Part shown: positions 41,365-57,041 of the stretch, piece after piece
Position numbering within the stretch: the stretch's first letter is position 1
Layout: each line of letters begins with the position of its first letter
Assembly: GCA_963070105.1 (NCBI GenBank)
Contig: OY718805.1
Coordinates: forward strand, 930,001 to 994,000
Direction of reading: 5' to 3'
Length of the DNA: 64,000 bases
Source: Litomosoides sigmodontis
Taxonomy: Eukaryota > Nematoda > Chromadorea > Rhabditida > Onchocercidae
Made by a program: the position numbers and the translations under genes
Notes under the pieces: model-generated
Told to the model about the DNA's origin: nothing
Seen by the model: only the letters and a program-made list of their open reading frames with translations
Databases searched by the model: none

Positions 41365-42105
41365 TTTCCGGACTGCAACTGTTGCAAAAAATATCTTACT
41401 ATATCTCTCTTACTCAATAGTCGTCGCTAACTGGATAGATAGAAGTGAATGAAATCGTCTCATGGTTAGTTTCATAGACCTTCCTACTCCTCTATGATTG
41501 CGGCTTGCATTTTCGGTGGCACACTGTGCGTGGAACGACTGGAAGGTCCTAATGATCCATCTTGACGTTGTTCAACATGAGATCCGTGATATTTGTTTGT
41601 GATACGTTTTACCTTTGTTTTTTAATTCCCCTCCAAATAGGTAGTTTGTTAATTTGACAAATAAAATACTGCACAACTGTTCTTTTTCTAGTCCTTTCTT
41701 TTCGCTGAAAGAGAAATGCCTTGCTTGAGAGGTATGAGATTGAGAGTTCTTGGAAGGAGAGGCGCTGTCTTAAGATAAACAAGCATAATATATCTATTGT
41801 GTGATAAATCTTAATTTTTTGACTGCTTATCAAAAAGTTTTCCCAATTTGATTGGTTCATATACATCTTTGTAGGATATTTGTAAGAATCGCCATGTCAT
41901 TCTTAGGCTTATTTTAGAGATTCTGGGACAGCAATTTACAAAGTATATTAACGTAAACCCGAGAACGTCTATCATATAACCAGCGTTTCTATCTTCCGGT
42001 AGCGCTTCGCGCTCCCGTTCCACCAAAGAAATTTCCAATAAGGCTTAAGAAATCACCAGCAGGTACGATCATTGTACCAGGCACTATCACTGAAATTAGA
42101 ATCCT
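41365..42105. other. Convergent intergenic region between DJ-1 and the EB-module gene
   Basis: 3' UTRs of both genes. Overlapping minus-strand frames at 41609-41866 and 41811-42038 have no recognisable domain. Nothing further seen. Confidence 0.5.
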
Positions 42106-44765
42106 TTACGAATATTGTTTGAGAAAGAATATTAAAACCAAAGGCATTGCAACGTAGTTTAGATTTGTACCAGATGGTTGTCTTGTTGTTGTTGGAGATG
42201 GAGGTAACTCGATGCATCGCTGGTTGTCCTTTTTAAAACCACACTTACACTGACATCGACCTCTAAAAGTAGAGGAAGTATCATGAAGATCAATGAGAAA
42301 TGCATTAGTTTGTTCGTTAAAATGCAGTATTATCGCTTCTGTCTTATTTTTATTTGAAATTCTAATATTTTCCATCTTAGTTTAGTTACAAAGAACTAGC
42401 CTATAGCATCCGGAATTTATCGGGCATTGCTTTTGAATGAAACAGTGAGCTTCTAGAGCTACTGGCTTTAGGCAAGTTGTATCTCTGGAAAGTGTCTCCG
42501 AATCGCAGTCTCTTGTGCAAGTCTGACTTGGATTGCGCAACGGATGTGTTACTGGGTCGACAAGAGGATGGAATCCAGCCAGACATTCACACTGTCCCTA
42601 AACGGGGGTACGTCTCATAGAAATGCCGTCAGATTAGATATCAAATTCATCAAAAATCGATTGTTTTTCTCCTCTAAATATGAGTGAGCAGAAGGACGAT
42701 TGTTTTTCAAAATTTTCATCCATTACGCAAGCTTACTCTGTTGCATATCATTGTTTCGCCACCATCACATTGCTCATTTACAGTACATTGTGAGTTAAGT
42801 TGTCCGCGTGCCATGCATGTGCCATTAATATACAATGCTTTTGGTGCCATGGCATTACATGGTCGACGGCAACACAATGATTGCGAGAATCCACCATCTA
42901 AAGCAGCAGTTTACGTCACTTTCAGTTTATTCTACAACTTTTGGATTTTAATGAATTGTTCGGGAAATCGATATTAATATGTCAGGTATTTAATTTATGA
43001 TAGTAAGAGTTTGATGTAATTGCAAGAAAATTGCCGGAAATGCGGTGGCAAAAGTGTGTGTCGGATGGGCAGCGGACACTTGCAGTGGGATCGCAAGAAT
43101 AATTGAATTCCGGTAGCGTTCCCAATGGGCATACTTTCGGGCAACAATGTCCTATAGGTGATTCGCCAATAGTTATGCATATCTGAAAATATTTCTCACT
43201 TTGTTTTCTTTTCTTATCCAACTGATAGTGTTAATAAGTTAATAAGATGAAATAAAAAATAAATTTCTAAAAATAGCTACATAAAAGTTAACCTGTCCAG
43301 GTGGACAATTATCAGCATCATCAACGAAATTTTCCACCATATGTCGATTTGCTTTTCGGATGCATGCACTACCAGGAACGCCTACAATAATTACTGATCA
43401 TTTAGATTTATGAATTTAAGGGAAAGAAATTTAAGAGGAAAACTGACCTCCTAGTGGACAGGCTGGTCTGGCTATACATTGCAGACCTTGTTGTATGGTA
43501 CCACTAATGCATACACATTGCGAATTCAAGCATGCCGAAAAAGGTGCGGAACAATCGTAATGCCGTGTGCACCGATCACCCACTCGACTCACTTAACCAT
43601 GGAAGAATGTATTGTAATTCGTATTGTAAGATAGAGGATGTACAATGCATTGTAATTGGCATAATGACTGATCATTTAATAAACAGTTAACTGAGATAAT
43701 TAATTATCAGGGCTGGTAGTCCAAATTATATTACGAGTTAAAATATAAACTAAAAATTTTAATGAAACTTTATTTAGTTTTTGAAAATACTAATTATGTT
43801 GTAAATGTGAAAACAAATTTAAGTTAAACAAACTATCATATACTAAATAATAGTCACGAGCAGCTGAATTGTTTGAGACTTCGATAAAAATAGTAGTAAT
43901 ATTCATCGTTCATTTATTCCACGTAATATATATCGTATTAATATCAATTAGTTTTAACTACTAATTACGCTGAAATTGATGATACCTAGAGCTTGCAGCA
44001 ATGTATAATATAATTATGGGATTAAATTCGTTCAAAATATAAACATACTTGATACACATTGACCGTTTATCAACGTTGTAGTACCACGTTGAACGCATTG
44101 ACATTGTCCACTTCGGCAAAACAATGGCTCGCGACATTTGGTGGTGCACGTTTGACCAACTTTTGCAGGTACTAGAATTATTATTCACTTTTGATTTTCT
44201 GCTCGAAAATTTGAATTAAAAATGATGAAAGTGATGGTTTGAATTGGTAAGTATATTGTTTGCAACACTTTTCATTGAAGATTCATAATCGTTAGCACAG
44301 AAGTAATCTGTGCTAAAGATCATTAATCATAACGATTATTTGTGCTCATAACTAAATTATAAAATTATAACTAAATTAGCACACTGAATTGCGGCTTGCT
44401 TAATTGCAGTAAAGGAGGGAGGATAAAGAAAGCACGGGTGCTTACATTTTTTGCACCGTGGATTACTCCTTTTTTCATCCAGAATCTCGGCATAATGCGG
44501 ATGACATCTACAACGTCCTCGTAAACATATCGATCCTTTACTCTCACAATCAATATTCCGATCACACGTGCCACCAAGTGGTGATTTGCCTAAATTGCTA
44601 ATTTATGCTCAATATTATTCGCCTCATGAGTACTACTTGTTCTTCACGGATATTTCTCCAACAAATCTGACGGACATAACGAAATTCGAGTTAACACATA
44701 CCGTTACATGGAGTAAAGCCGGAATGAACTTGTTCGATGAGCACAAATAACCAAAAGAGTCGCAT
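42106..44765 (-). CDS. Secreted or surface EB-module cysteine-rich protein
   Basis: Nine exons on minus join in phase to 408 residues: 44765-44702, 44589-44446, 44171-44049, 43591-43448, 43381-43293, 43182-43035, 42897-42737, 42597-42401, 42262-42106. It opens with a signal peptide (MRLFWLFVLIEQVHSG). EB/EGF-like cysteine modules follow, for example GGTCDRNIDCESKGSIC then RGRCRCHPHY; GQTCTTKC then RSGQCQCV; and GDRCTRHYDC then NSQCVCISGT. Further Cys-rich blocks follow without close relatives in memory. The end is a Pro/Thr spacer (PPSPTTTRQPSG) and a short hydrophobic tail, which looks like a GPI-anchor signal or membrane anchor. EB modules are frequent in nematode secreted proteins; the ligand is unknown. 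Two introns start with GC (exon 6 CCG|GCAATT, exon 8 AG|GCTAGT), both forced by phase. The acceptor of exon 4 is TTAAG. Confidence 0.8.
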
Positions 44766-46316
44766 CGTTCCGTCTGATGCGTCACTGTTCCTCCGCCCAA
44801 AGCGTTATTGTCGCTCATCTCATCTCCCAGCGAGTTGTAAACCCAGTTTTTCGTACAAGACCCGAAACTCTTTCCCACTTCCAATTTTAACTATTTCTCG
44901 TCTCAGCAACCCTATTTTCGTTCCCTTCATGTCTATTCTCTAATCATATCATTTCTTCATTTCTCGCCCAAATTATCAGGTCTACCCAATCTATTCTTCT
45001 CTTTTCTCTCTTTCCCTCTCCCTCCTTTTTTTTTTTTTTTTTTTTTTAAAAGAATAACTTCATCGGGTAAATTCGATCAAGTTATTCTTATACAGCTTTT
45101 TCCTTCCAATTTTTCGTGTACGTCTCACATACCAAAACTGTTTATCACTTCGCAAGCATGTAACATTAAATAACTAATATGACGTAAAAATTGTAATATC
45201 AGATTGCAAATTATAAATAATTTATAAAACTCCATAAGGGATGATACTGCAAAGCATCAGTATTGAAATTAGCTAGTATATTCCATTGCCTATGTAAACA
45301 AATTGACTACTTTAATTATGTGTCACTCCTAACTTCCACTATAATTGCACAATTAATGAAAAATACGCGGAACTCGAGAGCACTATTCCCGAGATGTAGT
45401 TGTCAAAGATTTTCTTTTAAAAACATGCAACTGATTCCAGCCGTACATGTAGTATGGTCTTCTGCACTGATTTCATGATACATTGATATTCCCAAGGCCA
45501 CACTGTTTGCCCGTATATGATTGTTACAAGCATCCATCGTTACTGTACATGAAGAGTTGTGAATTCAGGCACGCTGGCGATTTTTCTATGGTTTGGGAAT
45601 CTTATCGAGAAACACTCTTACTTTTCACCTTTATGTGGGTGAAAAACAGACACAATCAAAAGAACTTTATTCAGGACGGGTCCCGATTCACAGAGAAATG
45701 TTCATACCAAACACAAATGAAATTTTGGGCAACTTTGTATTTATACTGGCAAGAATCAATTTTCAATAAATGGATATGTGGGAAGGGGATGATTTAAATG
45801 TGAGTGCGCCCGTAAATTCGTAGGATTAGGAGAAGGAAGTGAAGAGGAGGTTGCCGAAAACAGGAGGGAGATGAAATAAAAAGAGATAAGGGATGCAGCA
45901 AAATGCCCGTATAAACAGTTTCAGAGTTTCTACATTTGAGAATCTCCACATCATGCATTTACATTTTACAAAACCATTTTAAAAAAAATACAGGAATTCA
46001 GCACCGTATGTTGGTTTAATAAAATTGTTTACGTGTATTAAAAGAGTACCATGACTATCATTAACTAAACGAAACGTCATGCAACCAAATATTTTTGACG
46101 CATTTCCCACAACACAGCCTCAGAATTTGAACTATCACTAATCTCAATTAATTACATGTAATTTTCATACTTATTAATTTTGCCAAAAGTAATGTTCTTC
46201 TAATGAGTTACCTCACACGCTGATAAAGTCAAAAACGAATGGGAAGGGATTTCCGAACTAAATTGGCAGGGATAATTAGCGGTAGAATTCGCATGAATGT
46301 GAATTGTTCTCTCATC
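44766..46316. other. Intergenic region upstream of the EB gene, with a pyrimidine tract
   Basis: Between the EB-module gene start and the beta-tubulin stop, both on minus. A pyrimidine-rich stretch from about 44985 ends in 22 consecutive T at 45026-45047; on minus this is a GA-rich then poly-A tract about 230-280 bp upstream of the EB gene ATG. Short frames near 45483-45797 lack family features. Confidence 0.55.
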
Positions 46317-48706
<2,390 letters not shown>

Positions 48707-50422
48707 TGTTGACAAGCCGGTTAAATTTTATTAGTTCAATAAAGCTTCCTTCACCAATATCCTCTATCAACCCTATACTTCGTTTTTCGCACACAAACTC
48801 GATCGACCAGATGATAATGATAATGAAACAGCTCTGAAGCAGGAATTTCATATATTTACGTATTAGTAGAGTTCCTATACGAAAACATAAAATAAGGTAA
48901 AAAACAGCACTCACTAACAAGTCCAATTCTCATTCTCTCAGTATAAATATTTTAGTCATAATTACACGAATTCATGAAAAAAAAAAGTACAAGCTTGAAG
49001 AATAAAAAGTACAAGCTCTTGTATAATTTAAACATTTACTGAAATTATATGAATGATTGATGATACGATGGCAACAATAATGAAATAATGTTCTTATCCA
49101 AGCATAAAAGGGACCGTCATATCAAACATGCACATAAACACACCGATTACCCGATTAACAAGCCAATTAAACAACCAGCCAACCACTAAACCGACCGCAG
49201 AAAGGATGAAACAACCGCACAGGAGCAAGTAGACCCTATCAACTGACGTCCATTCCAATTAATTCCCACATAAATCCTATCCTTTCCTTCATTTATTCTA
49301 AATAAGTTGGCAATTGTATATTCCAGCTATGACATCCAGAATTTACATGAATTACGCTGACTGGTTCACTTTGAAAACTACTTGGCTAATTTTCAAAGTC
49401 TTATGTTAGTATTTAATTAACTAATTGAATGGAAGACTAAATAATTGCCTGAATTCACTTGTCCTACTCAAAAGGTGTAATTCACAGATTAACTGACTCA
49501 CGTGACAAGCTGTATGAACAACTGCTATGCTAGCTGCTTTATTCACTAACTCAGTTGCTGAGTGACCAGCTGACTTACGGCGCTTCATCAATGTCCGATA
49601 CCTTGGCTACTTCTTTAGCGGTGGTAAAAAGCAATACAATGTGCGAATTATTCATTCAGTTGGCAAATCTGAACATTACACTCCTCTTTTGCTTTCTGCT
49701 GTCTCAAATCCTAACCCGTTTATCGAACTATAGTCGGAATTCATCTTAATTTCAATAGAGACAGCAAAGCAGAAATCATTGGTCGGAATGGCGTAGTCAG
49801 TAAGATAATCCCATCGTGGCGGAGTAATAACCACGCCGTAAGGCAGGGAAGATTTAAGAAAAAGCAGGAATGATGGTAAGACATATTGTCGATTAAGAGC
49901 ACAATAGTGTCGTCAATACATCCTAATCAGGACATTCGGCAGTTCCGTTCACATTCATTTCTGGGATATACGATTATGATGGATAATGTGTGCTTCCTGC
50001 ACCGTGTAATGGGATAATTCGGATTAGGACTTTTTCCAGCCAATGTTACCAACCCCCAGCTAACAATGCGGATCGTGAAAGAGAAAAACGAAAATACCTA
50101 AAAAATTGACGGTACCTAAAAACATGGTATGAACTGCTGACATCAAGCTAACATACTCCTCACGCAATTCTACACCGCATCTCCTATACCATTACTGTCC
50201 CCGCCCCATCCCATTAGAGATATTTCAAATCCATCGCGCCAGTAAGCAGTCGGTATTTGACGGTTCCAAATTTCTAAAGCAGGTCGTGCTGGGCGTAAAA
50301 CGCGGTTTGGTGAGGTTTACAAGCTTGAGGAATTTCGTTAATCTGGTCGCTTCTTTTGCTCTACGAGGGTTTCTGTCGTCTTTTTCTTTTCGCGGTTTTT
50401 TCCCTCGCAAGAGTCGACAAAA
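48707..50422. other. Divergent intergenic region between beta-tubulin and HCCS
   Basis: Contains the promoters of both genes. Open frames (for example minus 48576-48926 overlapping tubulin exon 1, plus 50286-50477 overlapping HCCS exon 1 in another frame) look like shadows. No other gene is supported. Confidence 0.5.
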
Positions 50423-50750
50423 ATGGGTAATTGGCAGTCGTCGCAAGCGTCGCATGGGATTTCTCTACCTGAGGTAAGGATTTCCTACCTTTTTTAGCTC
50501 CTAACCTATCTTTTAATGTCTTTCGCCAATTCATGCTTTTAGCTTGTTTTATGCTCTCTGAGCTCACTCTTAAATTTCAGGCATTAAATTGTCCATATCA
50601 GTCACTCCAAGATCAGTCTGCTGGCGCTAAGAAAGATGTGGTTAAATCAATAGCTTCTGAATGCCCAAGGCATGAGAATAAAGGGAAGAGTGAACAGAAT
50701 GGATGTAATTCGGAATCCGAATCCGAATTTAACGCATTAAATGCTGTAAG

Positions 50751-50792
<42 letters not shown>

Positions 50793-52071
50793 ACAATTTT
50801 GTGATATCTAAAAAGGAAGCTGGAGTTAAAAATGACTTAATAAAACTTTTGCATCAATGGTGAGATATTAAATTTGCAGATGCCTCCTCCTAATCAAAAA
50901 CCCTCTCGTGGCCAGCCATTTCCGTTAAGCATCGAACGACAACGGTCTACTATTCCGAAGGCTACAGAAGATGGCTATTGGGAATATCCGTCTGAACAAA
51001 TGTTTTGGAACGCTATGCTAAGAAAAGGTATTACTGGTTTGTGGTTTAACATCAATTGGTATTCATCTACGTCTACTAGAATATTCTGTATCGATATTTA
51101 TAGGATGGCAGTGGAAGGATGATCAGATCAGTGCGAAGGATATGAACAAAATTATCAAAATTCATAATGCAAATAACGAGGAAGTATGGCGTGAAATCAT
51201 GAAATGGGAAACGCTTCTGCATCCGTAAGTTTAATGAAGAATAAAACTTTTTTGCTAATATTCTGTGAATCCAATTTCTTTGTTATACATTTCACTTAAC
51301 AAGGTTTTTTAAATATACGGAATTTTTTGGTAACTTATGCTATATATATAGGATTCCTAACATTGATATTGTTTTTTCCCTTTTCTTATTTTTGTTTTGT
51401 GCACTAAATAATAAGTTGCAGTGAATGTAGCTGTCCTAAGTTGAAAAATTTCCATGGTAATGCTCAAAAGATTTCGCCGCGAGCTCGAATAAGGAAGTTA
51501 TTGGGGTTCGTTTTGTTTCTGTTTTTAAATAATGTTCTCTGGAGCTTTCGTCTCCATATCGTTATTTACTAGGATGTTTTTATACAGAGTTCTTTCAGAT
51601 ACGATTTACCTTTTGATCGGCATGATTGGACAGTAGATCGATGTGGGCAAAAAGATGTTTGTTTTTCTTTTTGATGAGAGTGGGATAAACGTTACAATGT
51701 GTATTTAACAGGTAGCAAGAAGTCTCTGCTAAATTATTTACTATGTGAATAAATCACCGTAATAATTTTTGTAAACACTTACGTAACATTTTGAAAATGG
51801 GAAACAATCATGAATAGCTCATAAGGCCTTATTCAACCATGTCGTTTAGGACAAATAAAGTCCATTCTAGGTGCATTACATAATCGACTTTTACGATGGT
51901 GGTGCTGTTGATCCAAAATCGAAATTGTTCACTATATTGGATGTTCGACCAGCATTAACGGATTTGGGGAATGTATGGGATCGGATGATCGTTGCTTACT
52001 GGCGCTTCAAATTTGAAACTCTGGGCATTACTCCGAAATTGTCCATATACGAGAAGAAACGGAACCCGTAA
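50423..52071 (+). CDS. HCCS: Holocytochrome c synthase (cytochrome c heme lyase)
   Basis: HCCS attaches heme covalently to apocytochrome c (and c1) on the inner mitochondrial membrane. Seven exons join in phase to 275 residues (human 268): 50423-50473, 50581-50745, 50880-51027, 51104-51224, 51422-51505, 51599-51656, 51871-52071. The N-terminus starts MGN and has two Cys-Pro heme-regulatory motifs (NCPYQ, ECPRHE) before the conserved core [17 protein letters not shown]. Then come [19 protein letters not shown], the heme-ligand histidine in [32 protein letters not shown], and [20 protein letters not shown]. Intron 2 begins with the donor directly followed by a TA dinucleotide repeat. COX15 lies 1.0 kb downstream on the same strand. 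The equivalent worm gene is cchl-1. Confidence 0.96.
50751..50789. repeat. (TA)n dinucleotide repeat in HCCS intron 2
   Basis: About 19 TA units start six bases after the exon 2 donor (GTAAGT). Length variation here would sit very near the 5' splice site. Confidence 0.9.
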
Positions 52072-52363
52072 TTTAACTGTGGATTCTAGACATTTTTTTT
52101 GTCATTAAAGCGTTTTTTGAGATGCGAAAATTCTAAACTTATTACATGTTTATCCAAAAAATGTATTAATAATGAGTAAGAGGTTATAATTTTTGTAGAA
52201 TTTAAGGTAATAGGTTCTGTTAAACATTTCAAGGCACTTCAAGGATTGTTTATATTCAAAGTATAAGCGATACTGAGAAGTTCCTTCCTTACTTGTAGCG
52301 ATAATTAGGGTCTTTTTTCATTGTACGAGTGCCTTCTATTAAATAAATATAATTGGTGTTATA

Positions 52364-52400
<37 letters not shown>

Positions 52401-53104
52401 GTGTGTGTGCGTGTGTGTGTGTGTGATGAATAATAGGTTTCGTAGTATAGTAGTTATTATCCTACGTCTGAGAAATTGCAAAATCTTTTAAGGAAGATGT
52501 CATTTAGGGAATCGTCTCCTGTTTAGATAATGGTTAAGTTAATTGGTTATTTCATATTTTTGCTCCATTATTCTTTCCGAATGCATAGTTAATATTAACA
52601 TACCTCGTCCTTAACTGGAACGTCTAAGTCTAAGTTCAAACATGCTTCCTTAAATGTCGTTTATTAAAATTAAAACAACACAAGATTTGTTGTCAATGTT
52701 GGTTCATCTGTTATTTCAAATGGCCTTAACCATTAATTGTAATCACCAAATGTATCATGTTAAAAGCTTTAAGGATCGTTGTTGTCTTAATTATTTTTGA
52801 AGTAACGCGCAGGGAACAAATTGTACCGTAATGAATATGTGGAATATTGTATAACATTGTGGCAAAAGTAAACAGTGTCTATCATTGCAGTGAATTTTAT
52901 CGTGTTTTATCTCTTTCAAATATGCGAAATAGAATGTCTAGTTGGATCGGATTTTTGGTAGACATTCAGCAGTTAATCACTAGCTACGTGTGGGATTCTA
53001 TGCTTTTTTGCATATGCGAAATATTCATCTCAGGAAATTATGATTACATGCAACTAGCATAGTAATTTTTCTTTGCTTTGAAAAAAAAGGGTTGCTTTTC
53101 AGCA
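52072..53104. other. HCCS-COX15 intergenic region
   Basis: About 1.0 kb with the HCCS 3' UTR, a GT microsatellite at 52366-52425 and no supported gene. A 71-codon frame at 52847-53062 lacks family features. TTTTCAG at 53096-53102 ends two bases before the COX15 ATG and may be a spliced-leader acceptor. Confidence 0.6.
52366..52425. repeat. (GT)n microsatellite
   Basis: About 60 bp of GT/TG units with two GC interruptions (GTGCGTG), downstream of HCCS. Able to form Z-DNA in principle. Confidence 0.95.
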
Positions 53105-55797
53105 ATGTTGTTGGTGCGACTTCTCACTGGGCGAGCATCAAATAATATAATTGGAAAATCATCAATCCTCACTGGTCCGGTGTTCGGTAGCGACATGAAG
53201 GGAACATTCTCCTCTCTCAAAATTTCGCGAATGTTAGTTTTTGATTGGTTAAAAACTGGACTATCGACCATATTTTGATGCTTCTGATGTTTATAACTGA
53301 TATTCATTCATTGTTTTAGAACGGATGCTTTAAAAAGGCGTATGATACTTGGAGTGCCACTATCACATCCATTAACATCAGTACAACGTAGAGCAATTGG
53401 TGCGTGGTTATTGGGGTGTGCTGGAATGGTTTATGGAGCAGTTGCTCTGGGAGGCGTTACAAGGTGTGATTTAAATCTCCAAAAAGTTCTTTCAAGTTCC
53501 TTTATCTGTTTGATTAAATTGTTATCTGGCAAGTTCTCAACATTATCTTCCTAATTGATCAGAACTGTTTTCAGGTTGACTGAATCAGGACTAAGTATGG
53601 TCAATTGGGATCTATTTCGGACAATGAAACCTCCTTGGAGTAATGATGAATGGGAAGCTGAATTTGAACGTTACAAGCAGTTCCCAGAGTATAAATTGTA
53701 TGTTACTGCTACTCATCAGAAGTTTCGTTTTCCATTTAGTAGGAAGCAGATTTGGTGATAGATTTTTTAATGATATTTTAAATAAAACAGGATACTTGAC
53801 AGGTTATGAAATTTTTTTTTTGGTTTTTTCCTTTTATGTAGTTTATGGAAAATTGTATGGCTGCCACAATTTTTGCAGTAAAAGTAGTAATGAAGAAATG
53901 ACACTAGCGGAATTCAAATTTATTTGGGCAATGGAATACATTCATCGAATGTGGGGGCGTACCGTGGGTATCGTTTTCCTAATTCCTTGCGCGTTTTTTT
54001 GGACAAAAGGGCATTTTTCTTCTGCAATGAAGAGGCGAATGTTTATTGTCGGTACACTGATTTGTTTTCAGGTAAGTTATCAAAGCACTTGTTTAGTCTA
54101 AATAATCGTGGGTTCACATAACCTTGGTAATCTCCTAGGATATTTATTCATTCCATTATTTGTATTCTTTTAAGGGACTCATTGGTTGGTGGATGGTGAA
54201 GTCGGGTTTGGATCCGACAGGCAATTCCAATAAAGAAATACCTCGAGTTTCGGAATATCGTTTAGCCACTCATTTGACGCTGGCTTTCGTTTTATACACC
54301 ATGTTTTTGTGGACTGGTTTTTCACATATTTTTACACCCTACGATGTGTGTGTGTTTTTTTTTACTGAAATCTCAAATGATTTGATTTACTTTGTCATAG
54401 TTACGTTTCAGCCGAAAACTAGCGATATTTTTTAAATCTTTTTTTTTCACAATTCTTATTATTTGTAGGTGTGAAAATCTTTTTAATGTTTTCATTAATT
54501 GGAAGAACTGTTTTTGACTGGATGAGCAAAGTTGATAAGGACTGGCAATTGTAGGAAAAATGTAATTAAAAGAAATTTTCATTACTTCTTTCCCTTTCCC
54601 ACAAAAAGTCTAGAATTCGACACGCCTGTTAAGGATCAAATATTGGTTCTCTAAGAGAAAACAAAAACTAATTGTGCTGCTCTTCGTTAGCTTTTGTTTG
54701 CAAATTTCTAATAAATTTTGTTTATGTATAACTTTTGGTATATATAGTTCTTTCAGCATACAAATGTTAACAAAATTGGACGATTGCGTGGGATGGCCCA
54801 TCTATCGAAAACAATGATTATTTTAACTGCAGTGATGGGTTAATTTTACTCAAATGAATAAAACCTCATGAAAGTCTAATGAAACTATATGATTATTTGA
54901 CACCCGTGATTTCAAATTGATGAAAGTATTTTGTAGCATTTTATTTCTAGGCGCTTTTGTTGCTGGGTTGGACGCCGGATTAGTTTACAATTCATGGCCG
55001 AAATATGCTGAAAGCTGGCTTCCGGAAGATTTATGGCTTAAAGATCCGAAATGGCGCAACATTTTTGAGAATCCAACGACCGCCCAATTCATGCATCGAA
55101 ATATGGTTAAAAGCTTTCTATGACTCCGATTTTAAGACATTTTCCTATTTTCAAGAAATACAGGTTGCGAAGATTTCTTATAATTTTTTGACATCAGAAA
55201 CTTCTACATTTTTAACAAGCTGTCAGTTCATTATTTGCCAGTTGTTTTCTGTTGCAACTTTTATTCACAGGCTTATTTAACGTTGCTTTCGATAACACTC
55301 ACATGGCTCGTTGGACGTCGTATGCTTCTTAGTCGACGAGCCAAAATTGCATTACATTCATTGATGGGTATCATATATGTACAGGTCATTCTAGGAATAG
55401 CTACTTTGGTAATGCATATTAGATTATTCAAGTTTATTTGGTTTTGATATAATCAAATTTGTTCTTTTGGATGTTTAAATATTTGGGTATAACAGCAAAA
55501 GCGTTTTTTGTTCTTATGCAGCAGTGAAATGATAACTAAAGTATATTCGCACTCGTAATTAGTTCCTCAATATGCTGTTAGTCAGTCCATCGTGTTTCTA
55601 GCCGACTAATTTAGGTCTTTCTGGTTTACTTGATCTACTCAAATCCATGCAAATTTATGATGCCAGATGTAAATGAATTTGAATTTCAGGTGCACCATGT
55701 ACCAATCCATTTGGCAGCCTTACATCAAAATGTATCTATGGCTGCCATAACATTTGCTTTCTGGCTTTCAAATGAAATCCGCCGCATTCCAAAGTAA
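53105..55797 (+). CDS. COX15: Heme A synthase COX15
   Basis: COX15 oxidises the methyl group of heme O to make heme A for cytochrome c oxidase, in the inner mitochondrial membrane. Nine exons join in phase to 413 residues (human 410): 53105-53232, 53320-53463, 53575-53697, 53879-54071, 54175-54345, 54757-54838, 54951-55105, 55271-55408, 55690-55797. The start [14 protein letters not shown] is a plausible mitochondrial presequence without acidic residues. Conserved blocks are [34 protein letters not shown], the heme-ligand region [22 protein letters not shown] then [35 protein letters not shown], and the last [13 protein letters not shown] with paired histidines. The end RRIPK matches human RRVPK. 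The acceptor of exon 5 is TTTAAG. A TTTTCAG two bases before the ATG may take a spliced leader. Confidence 0.96.
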
Positions 55798-57041
55798 AGA
55801 GTTGCTGGATGTTTGTTGTGGTGGTAATATAAAAGGCTAAAAAATGAGTTGCCACCTACAGAAATATTGTAGGCCTTCAGAAATGTGGTTTTAATCTTGC
55901 AGGCTGAAGTTAGGTGTTTTCATAAATGTGTAAGTTTTGATCGTTGAATCGTGTGGTATCGGATTATTGATAATAATTGGATATTTTATATTATGTTCCT
56001 ACCTTTATTACTGTACTTAATAAGAGAGTTGATTCCTAATTGTTTTATCATTTAAATTTGGTTTCCTGTGAATTTTTTTGTTTTTCGAAGTTTTTTTATG
56101 CATCTGAATGAAATGAAGATACTGGCTCGTCCTGTGTGGAAAGGATTCAATTTGTCAATTTTTTCTGCATTGCAGGGATTTTGTCAATTTTTTTCTGCAT
56201 TTTCTCATTTGCAGTTTATTTTTGGGTCATGCGTAACCAAAGTGTTTTGATCGGTTCATCTTTGCGGCATGCATTATATAAAATATTATGAAGTGCCGCT
56301 GAGGTTTTGCATTCGTGTCATAGTTCACTAGCTATAACTACCCCTGACATACTGGGTTAGATTAAAAGAATTGTTGATTGGCCTTAAAATTTGATTGAAA
56401 AAAATCACTCCCTCCTGTTTTGATTGTTTTCTATCTGAACAATTAGTTAAAGAGGCTTGTATACGTCGAGCAAGTTTCAACGGGGCAGCTGTTATTTACT
56501 GATGATATCGTAGGATGTGAAAGTGCCTATGGTCATCCTCGGAGTGATTTTCCAGAAAATATTGCATCAAAAGCAAAGAATCATTCGATTTAAACGATTT
56601 GTGCGAGTTTCCGCTAATGACTACTAATCAACCACAATGAAGTGGCGCTAAAGAGATCGATTGATCCACTCGAATTACTTTTTAGATGAAGGAAAGTAAA
56701 TTGCATAAATGTAAGGAACAATGCGTCCTTAATGTTCGTTCCTTTATGAAGTTGTCCGATCAAATGTTTCCTTTTGTTTCTTCTGGAAGTAATTGTTGTT
56801 AGTAATGCTAAGTTAGCCAAGAGAAGAGAGCGTGAAGAAGAGGCATTGAATTCAATTCGTTCCACGTTAAATTTTCCTCGAATTTCTGTCCGTTTCATCA
56901 AATTCAACTTGTTTTTGCATCCTCTCCGTAGTACGTTGTTATAATGACAAATTGAATAGTCTAAGTGATAGCTATCGGTTAGCTCGGACCTAACCACTTC
57001 ATCTCCGGCGACCAGGAGGACAGTTTCGGAGAGTTAAGTAA
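55798..57041. other. Intergenic region between COX15 and DCAF11 copy A
   Basis: Holds an imperfect direct repeat near 56150-56205 (TTTGTCAATTTTTTCTGCATT twice, to within a few bases). A 127-codon minus-strand frame (56614-56997) has no family features. The right part (from about 56780) is less AT-rich and likely the promoter or leader of the next gene. Confidence 0.5.

Noticed and set aside
50286..50477. 63-codon Arg-rich plus frame overlapping HCCS exon 1
   Set aside because: Does not begin with ATG in this reading and is out of frame with the clear MGN start at 50423.
56614..56997. 127-codon minus frame between COX15 and DCAF11-A
   Set aside because: No recognisable domain and no supporting exons; the region fits a promoter or leader.
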